The notes beneath the pieces are model-generated. The model ran no database searches. It was not told the DNA's origin and saw nothing but the letters and a program-made list of their open reading frames with translations. A DNA stretch of 60,103 nt, taken from NCBI RefSeq assembly GCF_017355885.1, contig NZ_JAFEUU010000019.1, positions 1-60,103 on the forward strand. The letters run 5' to 3'. A program made the position numbers and the translations under genes. Shown here piece by piece: positions 25,768 to 34,223 of the stretch. This stretch comes from Sabulicella rubraurantiaca. GTDB taxonomy: Bacteria; Pseudomonadota; Alphaproteobacteria; Acetobacterales; Acetobacteraceae. The first letter of the stretch is position 1, and each line of letters begins with the position of its first letter.

Positions 25768-27051
25768 ATGTTGGGCTCGACCACCGGAAGGCCTAGCTTC
25801 CTGTTGTCTCCCAGGACATATGAGCCCGGCATGACCACTCGCATGAACGACAACGCTTATCCTGGCACCACCGTCGTTGCGGTGCGCGCCTTTTGGATCG
25901 CCCCTGATGGCTCCATCCAGGAGGCCCGGGGCGGCAGCGGCCTTCTTGTCGGTCGCAACGATGTCCTCACCGCCTCACACGTGATTTTCAACTCGGCCAG
26001 TGGCAAGCGCGCGGACCGGATTGAGGCGCACTTCTCCTTCTCACCCAACGAGTCCCGCAGCGAGGCCTATGGCCTGCAGGCTGCCAACGCGATCCATTTC
26101 AAGGAATTCGATCTGGATAAAGACGGCCTCCTTTACACGGGCGACAGGAACCCGCTCACCATGAGCGATTCCGAGATGGATATCGCGCTGCTTTCCTTCA
26201 GCATCGCGGTAGGCGACGCCTTTGGCTGGCTCGGGCTGAACGCCGACTTTACCTCCGGCGCCGTCGAGGTCATGGGCTATCCAGCCAGCGGCGGGAACTC
26301 CCTTCAGCGCGACGACGGTACCGCCTGGCGTGATCCGGTGGACGCCACCATCCGCCTGAATCAAAACCTGGAGATCCGGGCTGGCAACTCCGGCGGTCCG
26401 ATCGTGGCGTGGAAGGACGGCATGGCCACGGTCGTCGGCATCGTCTCGACCCAGGGCGCGGCCGCGTCGGTAAAGGATCACCTGGATTGGATCGTGCCGG
26501 AGATTGCGCGCAACGACGCCGCCATCACCGGTTATGTCCCCTTGCGGCCGGACGGCCAGTCCCGAGTTGCAGGGCTGGAGATCACCGACACTTCCTCCGA
26601 CGCGGTCATCACCAAGTCAATCCACCGCTTCTTCAACACCGAGAAGGGCGGGCACTTCTACACCTCCTCGGCCCAAGAGGCCGCGATCGTGCGCGAGACA
26701 CTGCCTCACTACCGCTATGAAGGAGTGGGCTTCACGGCCACCAGCGGCGCAGAGGACGAGGTGTCCGTCTTTCGGCTCTTCAACAAGAAGACCGGGATGC
26801 ACCTCTATACGTCCAGCCTTCATGAGGCCAACACGGTTCTCCGGACCCTGCCCGAATTCACATACGAAGGCGTGAGTTTTCATGCTTATGCCAATAGGGG
26901 CGAAGGCCGCGACGGGGTGTTCCGCTTCTTCAATACGGTGACCGGCGTTCACCTCTTCACGACCTCAGAAGTGGAGCGGGATCACGTGCAGGGGACCCTT
27001 CCGGAGTTCCGCTTCGAAGGCATTGCCTTCTATGTCGATGCGGTGCTCTAA
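25768..27051 (+). CDS. Trypsin-like serine protease with three DUF5648 repeats
   Basis: The 427-residue protein has a V8/trypsin-like domain at about residues 30-265 with a full catalytic triad: His71 (VLTASHVIF), Asp138 (SEMDIALLSF) and Ser208 (RAGNSGGPIV). Three DUF5648 repeats fill the rest (about 283-427; RFFNTEKGGHFYTSS, RLFNKKTGMHLYTSS, RFFNTVTGVHLFTTS). No Sec signal is visible. The ATG at 25768 follows GGAGGTAGCCTGA; the ATG at 25831 is the alternative. It lies between two other predicted exoenzymes in the same direction. Likely role: an extracellular or surface protease sharing the export or anchoring tail. Confidence 0.87.
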   Translation: MLGSTTGRPSFLLSPRTYEPGMTTRMNDNAYPGTTVVAVRAFWIAPDGSIQEARGGSGLLVGRNDVLTASHVIFNSASGKRADRIEAHFSFSPNESRSEAYGLQAANAIHFKEFDLDKDGLLYTGDRNPLTMSDSEMDIALLSFSIAVGDAFGWLGLNADFTSGAVEVMGYPASGGNSLQRDDGTAWRDPVDATIRLNQNLEIRAGNSGGPIVAWKDGMATVVGIVSTQGAAASVKDHLDWIVPEIARNDAAITGYVPLRPDGQSRVAGLEITDTSSDAVITKSIHRFFNTEKGGHFYTSSAQEAAIVRETLPHYRYEGVGFTATSGAEDEVSVFRLFNKKTGMHLYTSSLHEANTVLRTLPEFTYEGVSFHAYANRGEGRDGVFRFFNTVTGVHLFTTSEVERDHVQGTLPEFRFEGIAFYVDAVL

Positions 27052-27112
27052 CGGGACCACCCGTATTGGCAGAAGGAGCCCCGACCTCTGCCCAGGCAAC
27101 CGGCAACCAACT

Positions 27113-27127
27113 AGGCAGTTTATTTGC
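27113..27127 (+). promoter_or_regulatory. Weak sigma-54-like promoter before the lipase gene
   Basis: AGGCAGT-TTAT-TTGC, followed by T, keeps the GG-N10-GC core but departs from consensus at three positions. It lies 33 bases before the lipase ATG, nearly the same distance as in the glycoside hydrolase gene. Confidence 0.4.
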
Positions 27128-27159
27128 TCGGAGGGATCAGCGACCCTCCTGACAGCGAG

Positions 27160-28458
27160 ATGGCCATGACCACCGCCCGCGATGTCACCCTCGCCCGCCT
27201 CGCCTCCGCCGCCTATTCCGACACGGGTCCGCCCTTACCCGCGGGTTTCACGCCACTGCCGGCCAACGCCCTGGCCTTCACGCCCGGCTCGGGAGCGAGT
27301 TTTGCCGAGGGCATTTACCACAATCGGAACGCAGCGGCGCTGGTGGCCACCGGGCCACTGAACGGCGTACCGACTGTCGTCCTGGCTTTTCGGGGGTCTG
27401 ACGACCGCGAGGACTCGATCAACTCCCTGCGCGACATCAACGCCGACTATCCGGATTTCGCCCCGTTGATCAGTGCGCTGGATAGCTACGTGGCCGTCAC
27501 CGGAATACGGAACGTCGCCGTCACCGGGCATAGCCTTGGTGGTGCGATGACGCAGCTCTACATGTCCCAGCACCCCAATGGCGCGACCCAGTACCTTGCC
27601 GTCACTTTCGGCTCGCCAGGTGCGTTGCTGGACGAGGCAAACGACCCACGCATCGTCGACTACGTGATCGCCAGTGACCCGGCCGTCTATCTTGGCGAGC
27701 ACCGTGCGGATACCGGAGCAGAGCTGCGTGCCAATCCGGTGCTTGCCGGAGGAGCCGCGTTCATTGCCGCCGACACCTTCCCTGGCCTCACGGTAACCGA
27801 CGCTCTCGCTTCGTTGCCGTCCTTGACACGAGATTACGAGAACCGCGGCATCACTGTGCTTCTCCCCGGCCTCGACGGAACTGTCGATCCGGTTTCCGAC
27901 TTCGGCGAGCTGCTGCGGGCAGACCCTGCTAACCACCGGGTCGACCTCTACACTCTCAGGGTGGCTATGGAGGCGGCGGGCACCACTGGCCGCAATCCTG
28001 CCCCACTCTTCGACCGTGACTTCTACTTGGCGCGCAATCCCGATGTCGCGGCGGCCGGCGTTGATGCGCAGACGCATTACGAGCAGTTTGGCTGGCGGGA
28101 AGGTCGCGACCCGGATGCGTCCTTCAAGACCAGCTTCTATCTCGCCTCCAACCCGGATGTGGCCGCTGCTGGGGTCAATCCCCTCGAGCATTACAGCACC
28201 TATGGCTGGCGCGAGGGCCGAGATCCCAACCCATATTTCGATCCTGCCTTCTATCTAGTCTCCAACCCGGATGTGGCCGCTGCCGGCATCGATCCCCTAT
28301 TGCATTATGAGATGTGGGGCTGGATCGAGGGGCGCGACCCGGGGCCCTCCTTCGACACGACGCGCTACCTAGCAGCCAATCCCGATGTCTTGGCTGCTGG
28401 CATCGATCCGCTTGGGCACTACCTTCAGTTTGGAATTGAGGAGGGACGCATCTTCTAG
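27160..28458 (+). CDS. Lipase class 3 (alpha/beta hydrolase) with four C-terminal NPDVAAAG repeats
   Basis: The 432-residue protein has an N-terminal fungal-type lipase_3 domain with the oxyanion-region motif VLAFRGSDD (about residue 74) and the nucleophile elbow VTGHSLGGAM (Ser125). From about residue 285 there are four tandem repeats of about 35-40 residues of the form FYLxxNPDVAAAGxxPLxHYxxxGWREGRDP. The same repeat appears in the glycan-cluster protein at 45395-46663. There are no DUF5648 repeats and no signal peptide. The frame begins at a TTG (27124), but ATG 27160 (or 27166) starts the domain. Likely an extracellular esterase or lipase. Confidence 0.83.
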   Translation: MAMTTARDVTLARLASAAYSDTGPPLPAGFTPLPANALAFTPGSGASFAEGIYHNRNAAALVATGPLNGVPTVVLAFRGSDDREDSINSLRDINADYPDFAPLISALDSYVAVTGIRNVAVTGHSLGGAMTQLYMSQHPNGATQYLAVTFGSPGALLDEANDPRIVDYVIASDPAVYLGEHRADTGAELRANPVLAGGAAFIAADTFPGLTVTDALASLPSLTRDYENRGITVLLPGLDGTVDPVSDFGELLRADPANHRVDLYTLRVAMEAAGTTGRNPAPLFDRDFYLARNPDVAAAGVDAQTHYEQFGWREGRDPDASFKTSFYLASNPDVAAAGVNPLEHYSTYGWREGRDPNPYFDPAFYLVSNPDVAAAGIDPLLHYEMWGWIEGRDPGPSFDTTRYLAANPDVLAAGIDPLGHYLQFGIEEGRIF

Positions 28459-28915
28459 CTGGCTGTCCGCAAAGGACAGCCCCGTGGCAGATGTGAATGC
28501 CTAGATGAACTCTTGGAGCACGAGAGTTCAGTGTCTCGTTTCAAGGCATGGTAGCTTTTCCATGCAGGCACAACTTCATATGAGTTGGTTGCTATCGAAC
28601 CGGCCGGCTCATAGCTGGTCCGCGTTGTCGCCAGCCAAGTCCTTGGCCCTCGGGCCTTCGTTCTGCCTGTGTCCGATCAGGAATGGCTCTTCGGTGAATC
28701 CCTCCGCATAGGAAACCTTAGCGCGCAGAGCGTGTTTGATGGGTGGTAACGCTTTTTCTCCATTCTTCCTCAACCCTCTTTCCCGCCGCCCTAACAAGGC
28801 GGCGGGTTTTTTCGTCCTCCGGGGTTGGGCTCCGCTCGCTGCACTGGATCTGGAGTTCTACGGATGTTGCGCTGCGCCACGTTCGCTATCGGATATTGGC
28901 AACGCGGAGTGGTCG
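28459..28915 (+). other. 457-base gene-free stretch with two hairpins
   Basis: A hairpin GGCTGTCC/GGACAGCC follows the lipase stop (about 28463-28481). A strong Rho-independent terminator lies at 28782-28816 with no coding gene in front of it. The roughly 300 bases between could encode a small RNA. No tRNA-like fold was recognised. Confidence 0.45.
28782..28816 (+). terminator. Strong orphan Rho-independent terminator
   Basis: The perfect 9-bp stem CCCGCCGCC / GGCGGCGGG has a 7-base loop and is followed by TTTTTT. The nearest plus-strand stop codon is more than 320 bases upstream. Confidence 0.85.
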
Positions 28916-29161
28916 ATGAAGGTCTATTTGGACGAGGACGGGCACCGACGGCTGATCGGACGTGCCGGGATCCCCGAGGATGTGGGTGCGGTGCATCGTG
29001 AATGGCTCTTTGGCGGCGCGAGCGCGATCTACGAAGACTTCACCATTGGCAGCGTGACCCGCTTCGGCCCTGATGGGAGCACCACAGTCGAGCGCGTGGT
29101 GATCCTCAGCCCAATGCAGCGCGCCGACTTCCTGCCCGGCTGGGCGCCCTTCGCCTCCTGA
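28916..29161 (+). CDS. Small hypothetical protein upstream of a HigA-like gene
   Basis: The 81-residue protein begins MKVYLDEDGHRRLIGRAGIP behind GGAGT. It is mixed alpha/beta in appearance with a central FGGASAIYEDFTIGSVTRFG segment. Its stop is one base from the start of the HigA-like gene, so they form an operon. The position is that of a toxin gene, but the sequence does not resemble HigB/RelE. Function unknown. Confidence 0.55.
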   Translation: MKVYLDEDGHRRLIGRAGIPEDVGAVHREWLFGGASAIYEDFTIGSVTRFGPDGSTTVERVVILSPMQRADFLPGWAPFAS

Positions 29162-29162
29162 G

Positions 29163-29517
29163 ATGGAGGAGCCACGCCATCCAGGGCGGATGCTGGTGGA
29201 GGACGTGCTGCCGCCGCTCGGCCTCACCCTGCCCCAGGCAGCCGCGATGATGGGCCTGTCCTATCAGTTGCTCTACAAGCTCAGGAATGGACGCATCGCC
29301 ATCTCGCCGGCGATGGCGCTGCAGCTCGGCAAGCTGACCGGCATGGACCCGCATGTCTTGGCTCAAGGTGCAAGCGGTCTATGACCTCGCCACGCTGGCG
29401 CCGCAGATGGCCGAGGAGTTGGAGACGATCCCGACTTTCCGGCCGCCCACCGTCTCGAAAGACCGCGCTCCCATGTCAAAGCAGAGGGTGCGCAAGCGCC
29501 GTGACTGCAAGGCCTAG
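29163..29517 (+). pseudogene. HigA-like antitoxin, frameshifted
   Basis: The first 66 residues are a HigA/XRE helix-turn-helix (HPGRMLVEDVLPPLGLTLPQ, then MMGLSYQLLYKLRNGRIAIS). In the +1 frame from 29359 the family continues as WLKVQAVYDLATLAPQMA and runs to TAG at 29515-29517. One extra T at about 29358 (CATGTC-T-TGGCTC) breaks the frame and produces an early stop at 29384. Either the gene is inactivated or the product is a truncated DNA-binding domain. Confidence 0.8.
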
Positions 29518-29621
29518 TTAAGCGGCGCCCTGCTGCGTGACGCACTCTGGCCAAGTCCTGGTGGTTTGATCGACGTTAAGGGTTCCCTTGTTGCCCTGGA
29601 CCGGGCGGCGCGCGGAGACAG

Positions 29622-30311
29622 TTAGGGCAGCTGGGCGAGATAGTGCGCCAATGCCGCGATGTCGGCGTCGGAGACTCCCTGCATCACCTCGTTCATCTGC
29701 GTGTCCGGCGCGACCCGGCGATTGTCTCGGTAATCAGCCAGGGTACGGCGCAGGTAGTCCTCCCGTTGGCTGGCGAGGCGCGGGAACAGCGCCTCACCGT
29801 GGTAGTCCGGCCGATGGCAGGAACCGCATCGCATGCGCTCTGCCAGCGCCTCACCGGTTGCCACCGTTCCCGCGTCGCGTTCCTCGCGGTACGGCGGAGG
29901 CGCGGCCGGCATCCCGGAGAAGAAGGCGGCAAGGTCCTCGATCTGTTGATCGGCCAGACCTCGCACGAAGTCGGCCATGGGTCCCGACACACGCCGCCCG
30001 GCGCGGAGGAGGACCATCTGTGCCACGAGATACTCGGCCGGCTGGCCGGCCAGCGAGGGGGTCCCCGAGGTGCTCGCGACCCCGTTCCGCCCGTGGCAGT
30101 GGGTGCAATAGCGCGCGGGATGTGACGCAAGTGTCTGGCCCCGTTCGGCGTCGCCTGCTGCCCACGCCGGGGCCTGCGAGAAGAGGGGAGCGATGGAGGC
30201 GGCCAGGAGAACCGCTGCCTGGACCGCGCGGCGCACCGCCGGGCGCCGGCGATCCTGATTGCCGGTCGATTTCCCTTCCGCGCGGGGTTGTTGCCAAGCT
30301 GCTCGAGCCAT
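29622..30311 (-). CDS. Dihaem cytochrome c (c4-like)
   Basis: The 229-residue protein has a basic N-terminus, a hydrophobic signal segment (AVLLAASIAPLFSQAPAWA, about residues 33-51) and two class I haem sites, CTHCH (about 69-73) and CGSCH (about 161-165). Methionine ligands are plausible in GPMADF and TQMNEV. The layout matches small dihaem cytochromes of the c4 type, which shuttle electrons in the periplasm. It is a single gene with no oxidase or dehydrogenase nearby. Confidence 0.88.
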   Translation of the reverse strand: MARAAWQQPRAEGKSTGNQDRRRPAVRRAVQAAVLLAASIAPLFSQAPAWAAGDAERGQTLASHPARYCTHCHGRNGVASTSGTPSLAGQPAEYLVAQMVLLRAGRRVSGPMADFVRGLADQQIEDLAAFFSGMPAAPPPYREERDAGTVATGEALAERMRCGSCHRPDYHGEALFPRLASQREDYLRRTLADYRDNRRVAPDTQMNEVMQGVSDADIAALAHYLAQLP

Positions 30312-30556
30312 GTTGCTGGGCCCTAAGGCACCGCCTAGGCTATCTCGCTACAGGCGGAACCATCAACGTCGATCGGACCACTAGGACCGACGACCCCGGT
30401 GTGCCGCGCCCGGTTTTCGGGAGATCTGAGCCAGGGCGCTGCTGCGCCTTGCCGCTGACCGCTGGCCTTCAATTGCACGTAAAGCTCAGGGGGTGCGCCA
30501 GGAAGAGCAGGAATCGGCGCACCGGCGAACTGTCAGCCCGTGAAGCAGCAAATGAA

Positions 30557-31825
30557 CTACCCCATCCAATCCTGCGGAATGGATGGAGTTTCGTGAGCAG
30601 GCGGGGCAACCCCCGCTCTCTCTCGCAGGGTCGGTTCCCGCCCCGATTGCATCTGCCCCAGCACCCAGTTCAGGGCAACGCGGCCTGAGGCCGCATCGCG
30701 CGGCTCCACGTGCCCGCACGGGCAGCAGTGCATCCTTTGGCTCAGCGTCTTCTTTTCGACACGCAAACACGCCGGACACCTCTGGCTCGGCTTGAGGGTG
30801 CGTGTCGGCACCTCGACGATCTCCGACCCGGCTTCCGTCGCCTTGTATCGGAGAAGCGCCAGAAAGGCCGCTGGCGCGGTGTCGAGGATCTCACGGTTGA
30901 GCCCGGCCTTGGCCCGCACGTTCCGTCCCGGCGCGTCGGCTGTGCCGCAGGCCGTGGCGGTCATGTTCTTGACGTTCAACTCTTCGGTCGCGATCAGCGC
31001 AAAGCGCCCGGCCAGTTCCGCGCTCCGCTGGTGCGCGAAGTCGCGCCGCCGATTGGCGAGGCGCTGCCGCAGGCGGCGGAGGTGCCGTGCGGCTTTGCGA
31101 CGGTTGTTGCTGCCGCGCTTCTTGCGTGCGACGGCGCGGGCGGCGATGCGAATGCCGCGCTCGGCCTGCTGGCCGAGCCGGGGGTTTGCAATCGACCTGT
31201 GCGTGCCGTCTGTCAGGGCCAGTGTTGCGAAATCGGACACGCCCCAATCGAGGCCACAGGCGGCAATGCCGCCTGCGCGGATCGGCTGGCACTCGACGGT
31301 CAGGGACAACGACCACACCCCGTCCCGGTGCAGCACCTCGCAGGCCTTGATCGTTCCGCCCGTGCGGGCCTGTCCCCGCGCCTTGACGACACCGACGCCT
31401 TGCAGGCGCAGCTTGCCGTGCTTCCCGTCAGCGCCGGGCACGAAGCGCCAGCCGTCGCCGTGCGACTTGAACCCAAAGCCCGGAAAGGCATGAAGCGACT
31501 TGAAGCGCGGGAAACCCGCGCGCTCGCCACGCTCCTTGACGCGGCGAAAAAACGCCTGAAAGGCGATGTCGAGCCGGCGCAGGGTGCGCTGCTGCGAAGA
31601 ACAGTTGGCGGTCGCAAACTCCGGGCACTCGCGGCGGAGGTCGGTCAGTTCCCGGCACTGGTCCGCATAAGACAGAGACACCCGCCGTCGGCGCCAGGCG
31701 GTGATGCGCTGGTCGAGAGCAGCGTTGTAAAGCTGCTGGTGCAGACGAAGCAGATGGAGCAAGGCAGCGGCCTGCGTCTTGGACGGGTAGAGCCGGTAGG
31801 TGACCTTGCGGTGTTCCACAGGCAC
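30557..31825 (-). CDS. tnpB: TnpB-type RNA-guided nuclease of an IS200/IS605 element
   Basis: The 422-residue protein has an N-terminal helix-turn-helix-like region (KTQAAALLHLLRLHQQLYNAAL) and a RuvC fold with Asp in CGLDWGVSDF, Glu in ATEELNVKN and Asp in PRDAAS. The zinc-finger pairs CPAC and CPCG precede the last motif. All catalytic acids are present, so it may be an active reRNA-guided nuclease. The usual DRDxNAA motif is altered to PRDAASG. The start is a GTG (31825 or 31819); the frame extends to a TTG at 31855. The guide RNA would overlap or follow the 3' end at 30557. Its TnpA partner is disrupted. Confidence 0.88.
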   Translation of the reverse strand: MPVEHRKVTYRLYPSKTQAAALLHLLRLHQQLYNAALDQRITAWRRRRVSLSYADQCRELTDLRRECPEFATANCSSQQRTLRRLDIAFQAFFRRVKERGERAGFPRFKSLHAFPGFGFKSHGDGWRFVPGADGKHGKLRLQGVGVVKARGQARTGGTIKACEVLHRDGVWSLSLTVECQPIRAGGIAACGLDWGVSDFATLALTDGTHRSIANPRLGQQAERGIRIAARAVARKKRGSNNRRKAARHLRRLRQRLANRRRDFAHQRSAELAGRFALIATEELNVKNMTATACGTADAPGRNVRAKAGLNREILDTAPAAFLALLRYKATEAGSEIVEVPTRTLKPSQRCPACLRVEKKTLSQRMHCCPCGHVEPRDAASGRVALNWVLGQMQSGREPTLRERAGVAPPAHETPSIPQDWMG

Positions 31826-31843
31826 GATGTTGGATTGGTCGTC

Positions 31844-32259
31844 ATGGCACAGCAAGAGCTAGACGCCCTCCATCACTGCGTTTTCGCCCTGCACTCCCAT
31901 TTGGTTCTTGTGACCAGGTTTCGGCGGAAGGCGCTCACGCGACCGATGCTCGACCGCTTCGACGTGCTGGCGCGTGGGCGGGTCGAGGCATGGGGCGGGC
32001 GCTTGATCGAGACAAACGGCGAGCCAGAGCATGTCCATCTGCTGTTCACCCTGCCCCCCAAGCACGCGCTGGCCGACATTGTGAACGCCCTCAAGACCGG
32101 CACAAGCCGCAGGCTGCGCTCGGAGTTCCCCGAGGAGGTGCGGCGGTTCCCCACCAGCCCATACTTTGGAGCCGGTCTGATTGCGTCATCTCCTGCGGCG
32201 GCGCCCCGTTGGAGATCATTCGCCGCCATATCGAGCAACAGGAGCGCCCGGAACTATGA
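31844..32259 (+). pseudogene. tnpA: IS200-like TnpA transposase, frameshifted and lacking the catalytic Tyr
   Basis: The gene starts MAQQELDALHHCVFALHSH and contains the HUH motif EHVHLLF. A one-base deletion near 32166 shifts the frame. The family continuation WSRS...VISCGGAPLEIIRRHIEQQ lies in the next frame and stops at 32257-32259. The position normally held by the nucleophilic tyrosine (xxYIExQ) is His (CAT). Both changes predict an inactive transposase. Confidence 0.82.
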
Positions 32260-32282
32260 CCGCCCGCGGAGCGGTGCGGCAC

Positions 32283-32318
32283 TCCCCTCCCTCCAACCCG
32301 GAGGTTGGAGGGAGGGGA
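32283..32318. repeat. 16-bp perfect hairpin at the tnpA-side end of the IS element
   Basis: The arms 32283-32298 and 32303-32318 are exact complements with a CGGA loop. Imperfect or perfect subterminal hairpins recognised by TnpA are a hallmark of this IS family. Confidence 0.8.
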
Positions 32319-32475
32319 ATGCCGCGAAGCGGTGGGCTGCGCCGGGTGCGCAGCCCTCGACCTGTGTCTTTGAAGCGATAGCGATGCGCCGGAGGTTACA
32401 ACAATAGAACCCGCTCGGGCGAAACCCTTATGATGTCTCAACCTTCTAGTGACGATTCCGAGGGAGACGACCGGC

Positions 32476-33819
32476 ATGAGCGTTACTCCGACCTTTCTGG
32501 GCGTTGCAGGCCAGACGGGAGTCTACCGAGTGCCACTGAGCGCATTTGGTCTGACGCAAATCCGGTCGCTCAGCGTCAATGATTCGGGGCAGATGGGCCT
32601 TGGCGTCGGCGCTGCCTCGGGCCTCGATTTTGACTTCGTCAAGATTTCCAACCTCTTGGTCGAGGACCCGAACGCGGCTGCCGCGATTGGGTCAGTCATT
32701 CCCTTCAATTTCGGCGGCATAGTCTTCAGGGCTGGTTTCGTCGCGCCGGTTCCAAATGGTTCGGCGCCTGAACTCAATAATCCCTCTCTTTTTGGCGCGA
32801 CAGCAGGCAATCAGGGCGTCAATCTTGCGTTGGCCACTCTAGATGTCCGAGACGGTCTAGCGGTTACGACCACAGGCGGTGCTGTCGCCCTCGGAGTTGG
32901 GGGATCTATTGGCTTCCGTTTCGATGTGCCCTTCGACCCGCGAGGTCTTTACCTTTATTATGGTGATGTGAGTGCCAACGAAGGGTCGTATGTCAACGCC
33001 AGCTCCACGGCGGCCGTCCCTCTGCCCTCACACGTGACAGTCAAAGGGACGGAGGCTCAGGATCTGATGAGCCTCACGACCCCCGTCAATTCGCATTTGG
33101 TCGGGACCAGCGTCGCCATGGTCGGGCGCGATGGCGAAGATCTTGTGAATGGCGGGAACGGGAATGACCGTCTCGCAGGAGCGGCCGGCAATGACCTGAT
33201 CGTCGGCGGCGGAGGCTTTGACACGGCCTTGTTCCGCGGTCCGCGCTCTGAGTATCGCTTCCAGACCCAGTCCGACGGCTCAGTCGCCATCCAGGACCAA
33301 GTGGCTGGGCGCGACGGAACCGATCTCCTTTACGGCATCGAGAACCTCCAGTTCGGCAATGTCGTGACCTATCGGTTCTTCCACACACAAGCTGGCGGCC
33401 ATCTCTTCACCACCTCGACGGTCGAGCGAGACTCCGTGCTGCAGAACCTGCCGCACTACAGATACGAAGGTGAGACCTTTTTGACCGCCGACCAGGGGTT
33501 TCCGAACGCAGTGCCAGTCTATCGCTTCTTTCATACGAAGGCGGGTGGCCACCTCTTCACCACATCGACGGTCGAGCGAGACTCCGTGCTGCAGAACCTG
33601 CCGCACTATCGGTACGAGGATGTTGGGTTCCACATGTCGCCCGTCGCAGGTGAGGGGCTCGTGCCGATCTACCGGTTCTTCCACACGCAGGCTGGTGGTC
33701 ACCTTTTCACATCCTCGGCTGTGGAGAGAGACGTCACGCTCAGCACCTTGCCGCACTACCGCTACGAGGGCGTGGCCTTCTACGCTCCGACATCCGTGGC
33801 AGACCAACTCTTCGGGTGA
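32476..33819 (+). CDS. Secreted-type protein: novel N-terminal domain, RTX-like linker, three DUF5648 repeats (paralogue A)
   Basis: The 447-residue protein starts MSVTPTFLGVAGQTGVYRVP behind AGGGAG. Residues 1-200 form an unrecognised, probably beta-rich domain (SVNDSGQMGLGVG, LDFDFVKISNLLVEDP, DPRGLYLYYGD). A short calcium-binding-like stretch follows (NGGNGNDRLAGAAGND), then the linker ALFRGPRSEYRF...AGRDGTDLLYGIENLQF, then three DUF5648 repeats ending ADQLFG. The gene at 34224 is a tandem paralogue with the same layout. Linker DNA of the two is almost identical while the N-terminal parts have diverged. No signal peptide is present. Function unknown; probably extracellular. Confidence 0.8.
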   Translation: MSVTPTFLGVAGQTGVYRVPLSAFGLTQIRSLSVNDSGQMGLGVGAASGLDFDFVKISNLLVEDPNAAAAIGSVIPFNFGGIVFRAGFVAPVPNGSAPELNNPSLFGATAGNQGVNLALATLDVRDGLAVTTTGGAVALGVGGSIGFRFDVPFDPRGLYLYYGDVSANEGSYVNASSTAAVPLPSHVTVKGTEAQDLMSLTTPVNSHLVGTSVAMVGRDGEDLVNGGNGNDRLAGAAGNDLIVGGGGFDTALFRGPRSEYRFQTQSDGSVAIQDQVAGRDGTDLLYGIENLQFGNVVTYRFFHTQAGGHLFTTSTVERDSVLQNLPHYRYEGETFLTADQGFPNAVPVYRFFHTKAGGHLFTTSTVERDSVLQNLPHYRYEDVGFHMSPVAGEGLVPIYRFFHTQAGGHLFTSSAVERDVTLSTLPHYRYEGVAFYAPTSVADQLFG

Positions 33820-34223
33820 ACGCCAGGGGAGCCGTGGCCTCGCGTATGCCGGAGCAAGGATTCTTGGGCACCGGCCGCGGGCAGTTCTGTGGGAGGGGTA
33901 TCGCGCCGCTACCTCCACGCGCTCCCGCAGACTTGGCCAAGCTTCGTGATCACAGCTGGGCGAATGAAGGTGCTGCTGAGCATGCCTAGGGGCAGGCGGC
34001 AGCCTGCGCGAAGGGGAAATTGGCGGTGGCTTCAGCAGCCACTTTCGACGGCATAACTAGAAATCAAGTCCTGGCTCCGCGTGCCCTGCTAAACACGACG
34101 TTTTCATTCCTTATCATGAAAAACTGCCCGAGTGCCGATAGCGGAAGGAAAAATGCGTTGGACTGAAACCTTAACCTTATGTTGCGAATTTATAGGAACG
34201 TTTCGGCGTTGAGGTTTTCCCAC
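33820..34223. other. 404-base gap between the tandem paralogues
   Basis: No gene is supported. The right end is AT-richer (34080-34200) and probably holds the promoter of the second paralogue; no sigma-54 site is recognisable. Confidence 0.4.

Larger units (their letters stand above)
30540..32356. mobile_element. IS200/IS605 family element (divergent tnpA/tnpB)
   Basis: The element has a tnpB on the minus strand and a tnpA remnant on the plus strand in divergent arrangement. Structured ends are visible: a perfect 16-bp hairpin TCCCCTCCCTCCAACC / GGTTGGAGGGAGGGGA at 32283-32318, a second hairpin at 32334-32356, and a weaker one (CCATCCA/TGGATGG) at about 30563-30587 over the tnpB 3' end. Exact boundaries are uncertain because this family makes no target duplications and has no terminal inverted repeats. 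Confidence 0.8.

Noticed and set aside
28530-28780. A tRNA or tmRNA in the gap after the lipase
   Set aside because: I could not fold a cloverleaf, and there is no recognisable T-loop or CCA-adjacent acceptor stem.
29588-30688. A 366-codon plus-strand ORF
   Set aside because: It is arginine/proline-rich noise opposite the dihaem cytochrome c gene with its two CxxCH sites.
30710-32407. A long plus-strand ORF of 565 codons
   Set aside because: Its first two thirds are the antisense shadow of tnpB. Only the part from 31844 matches a known protein (TnpA).
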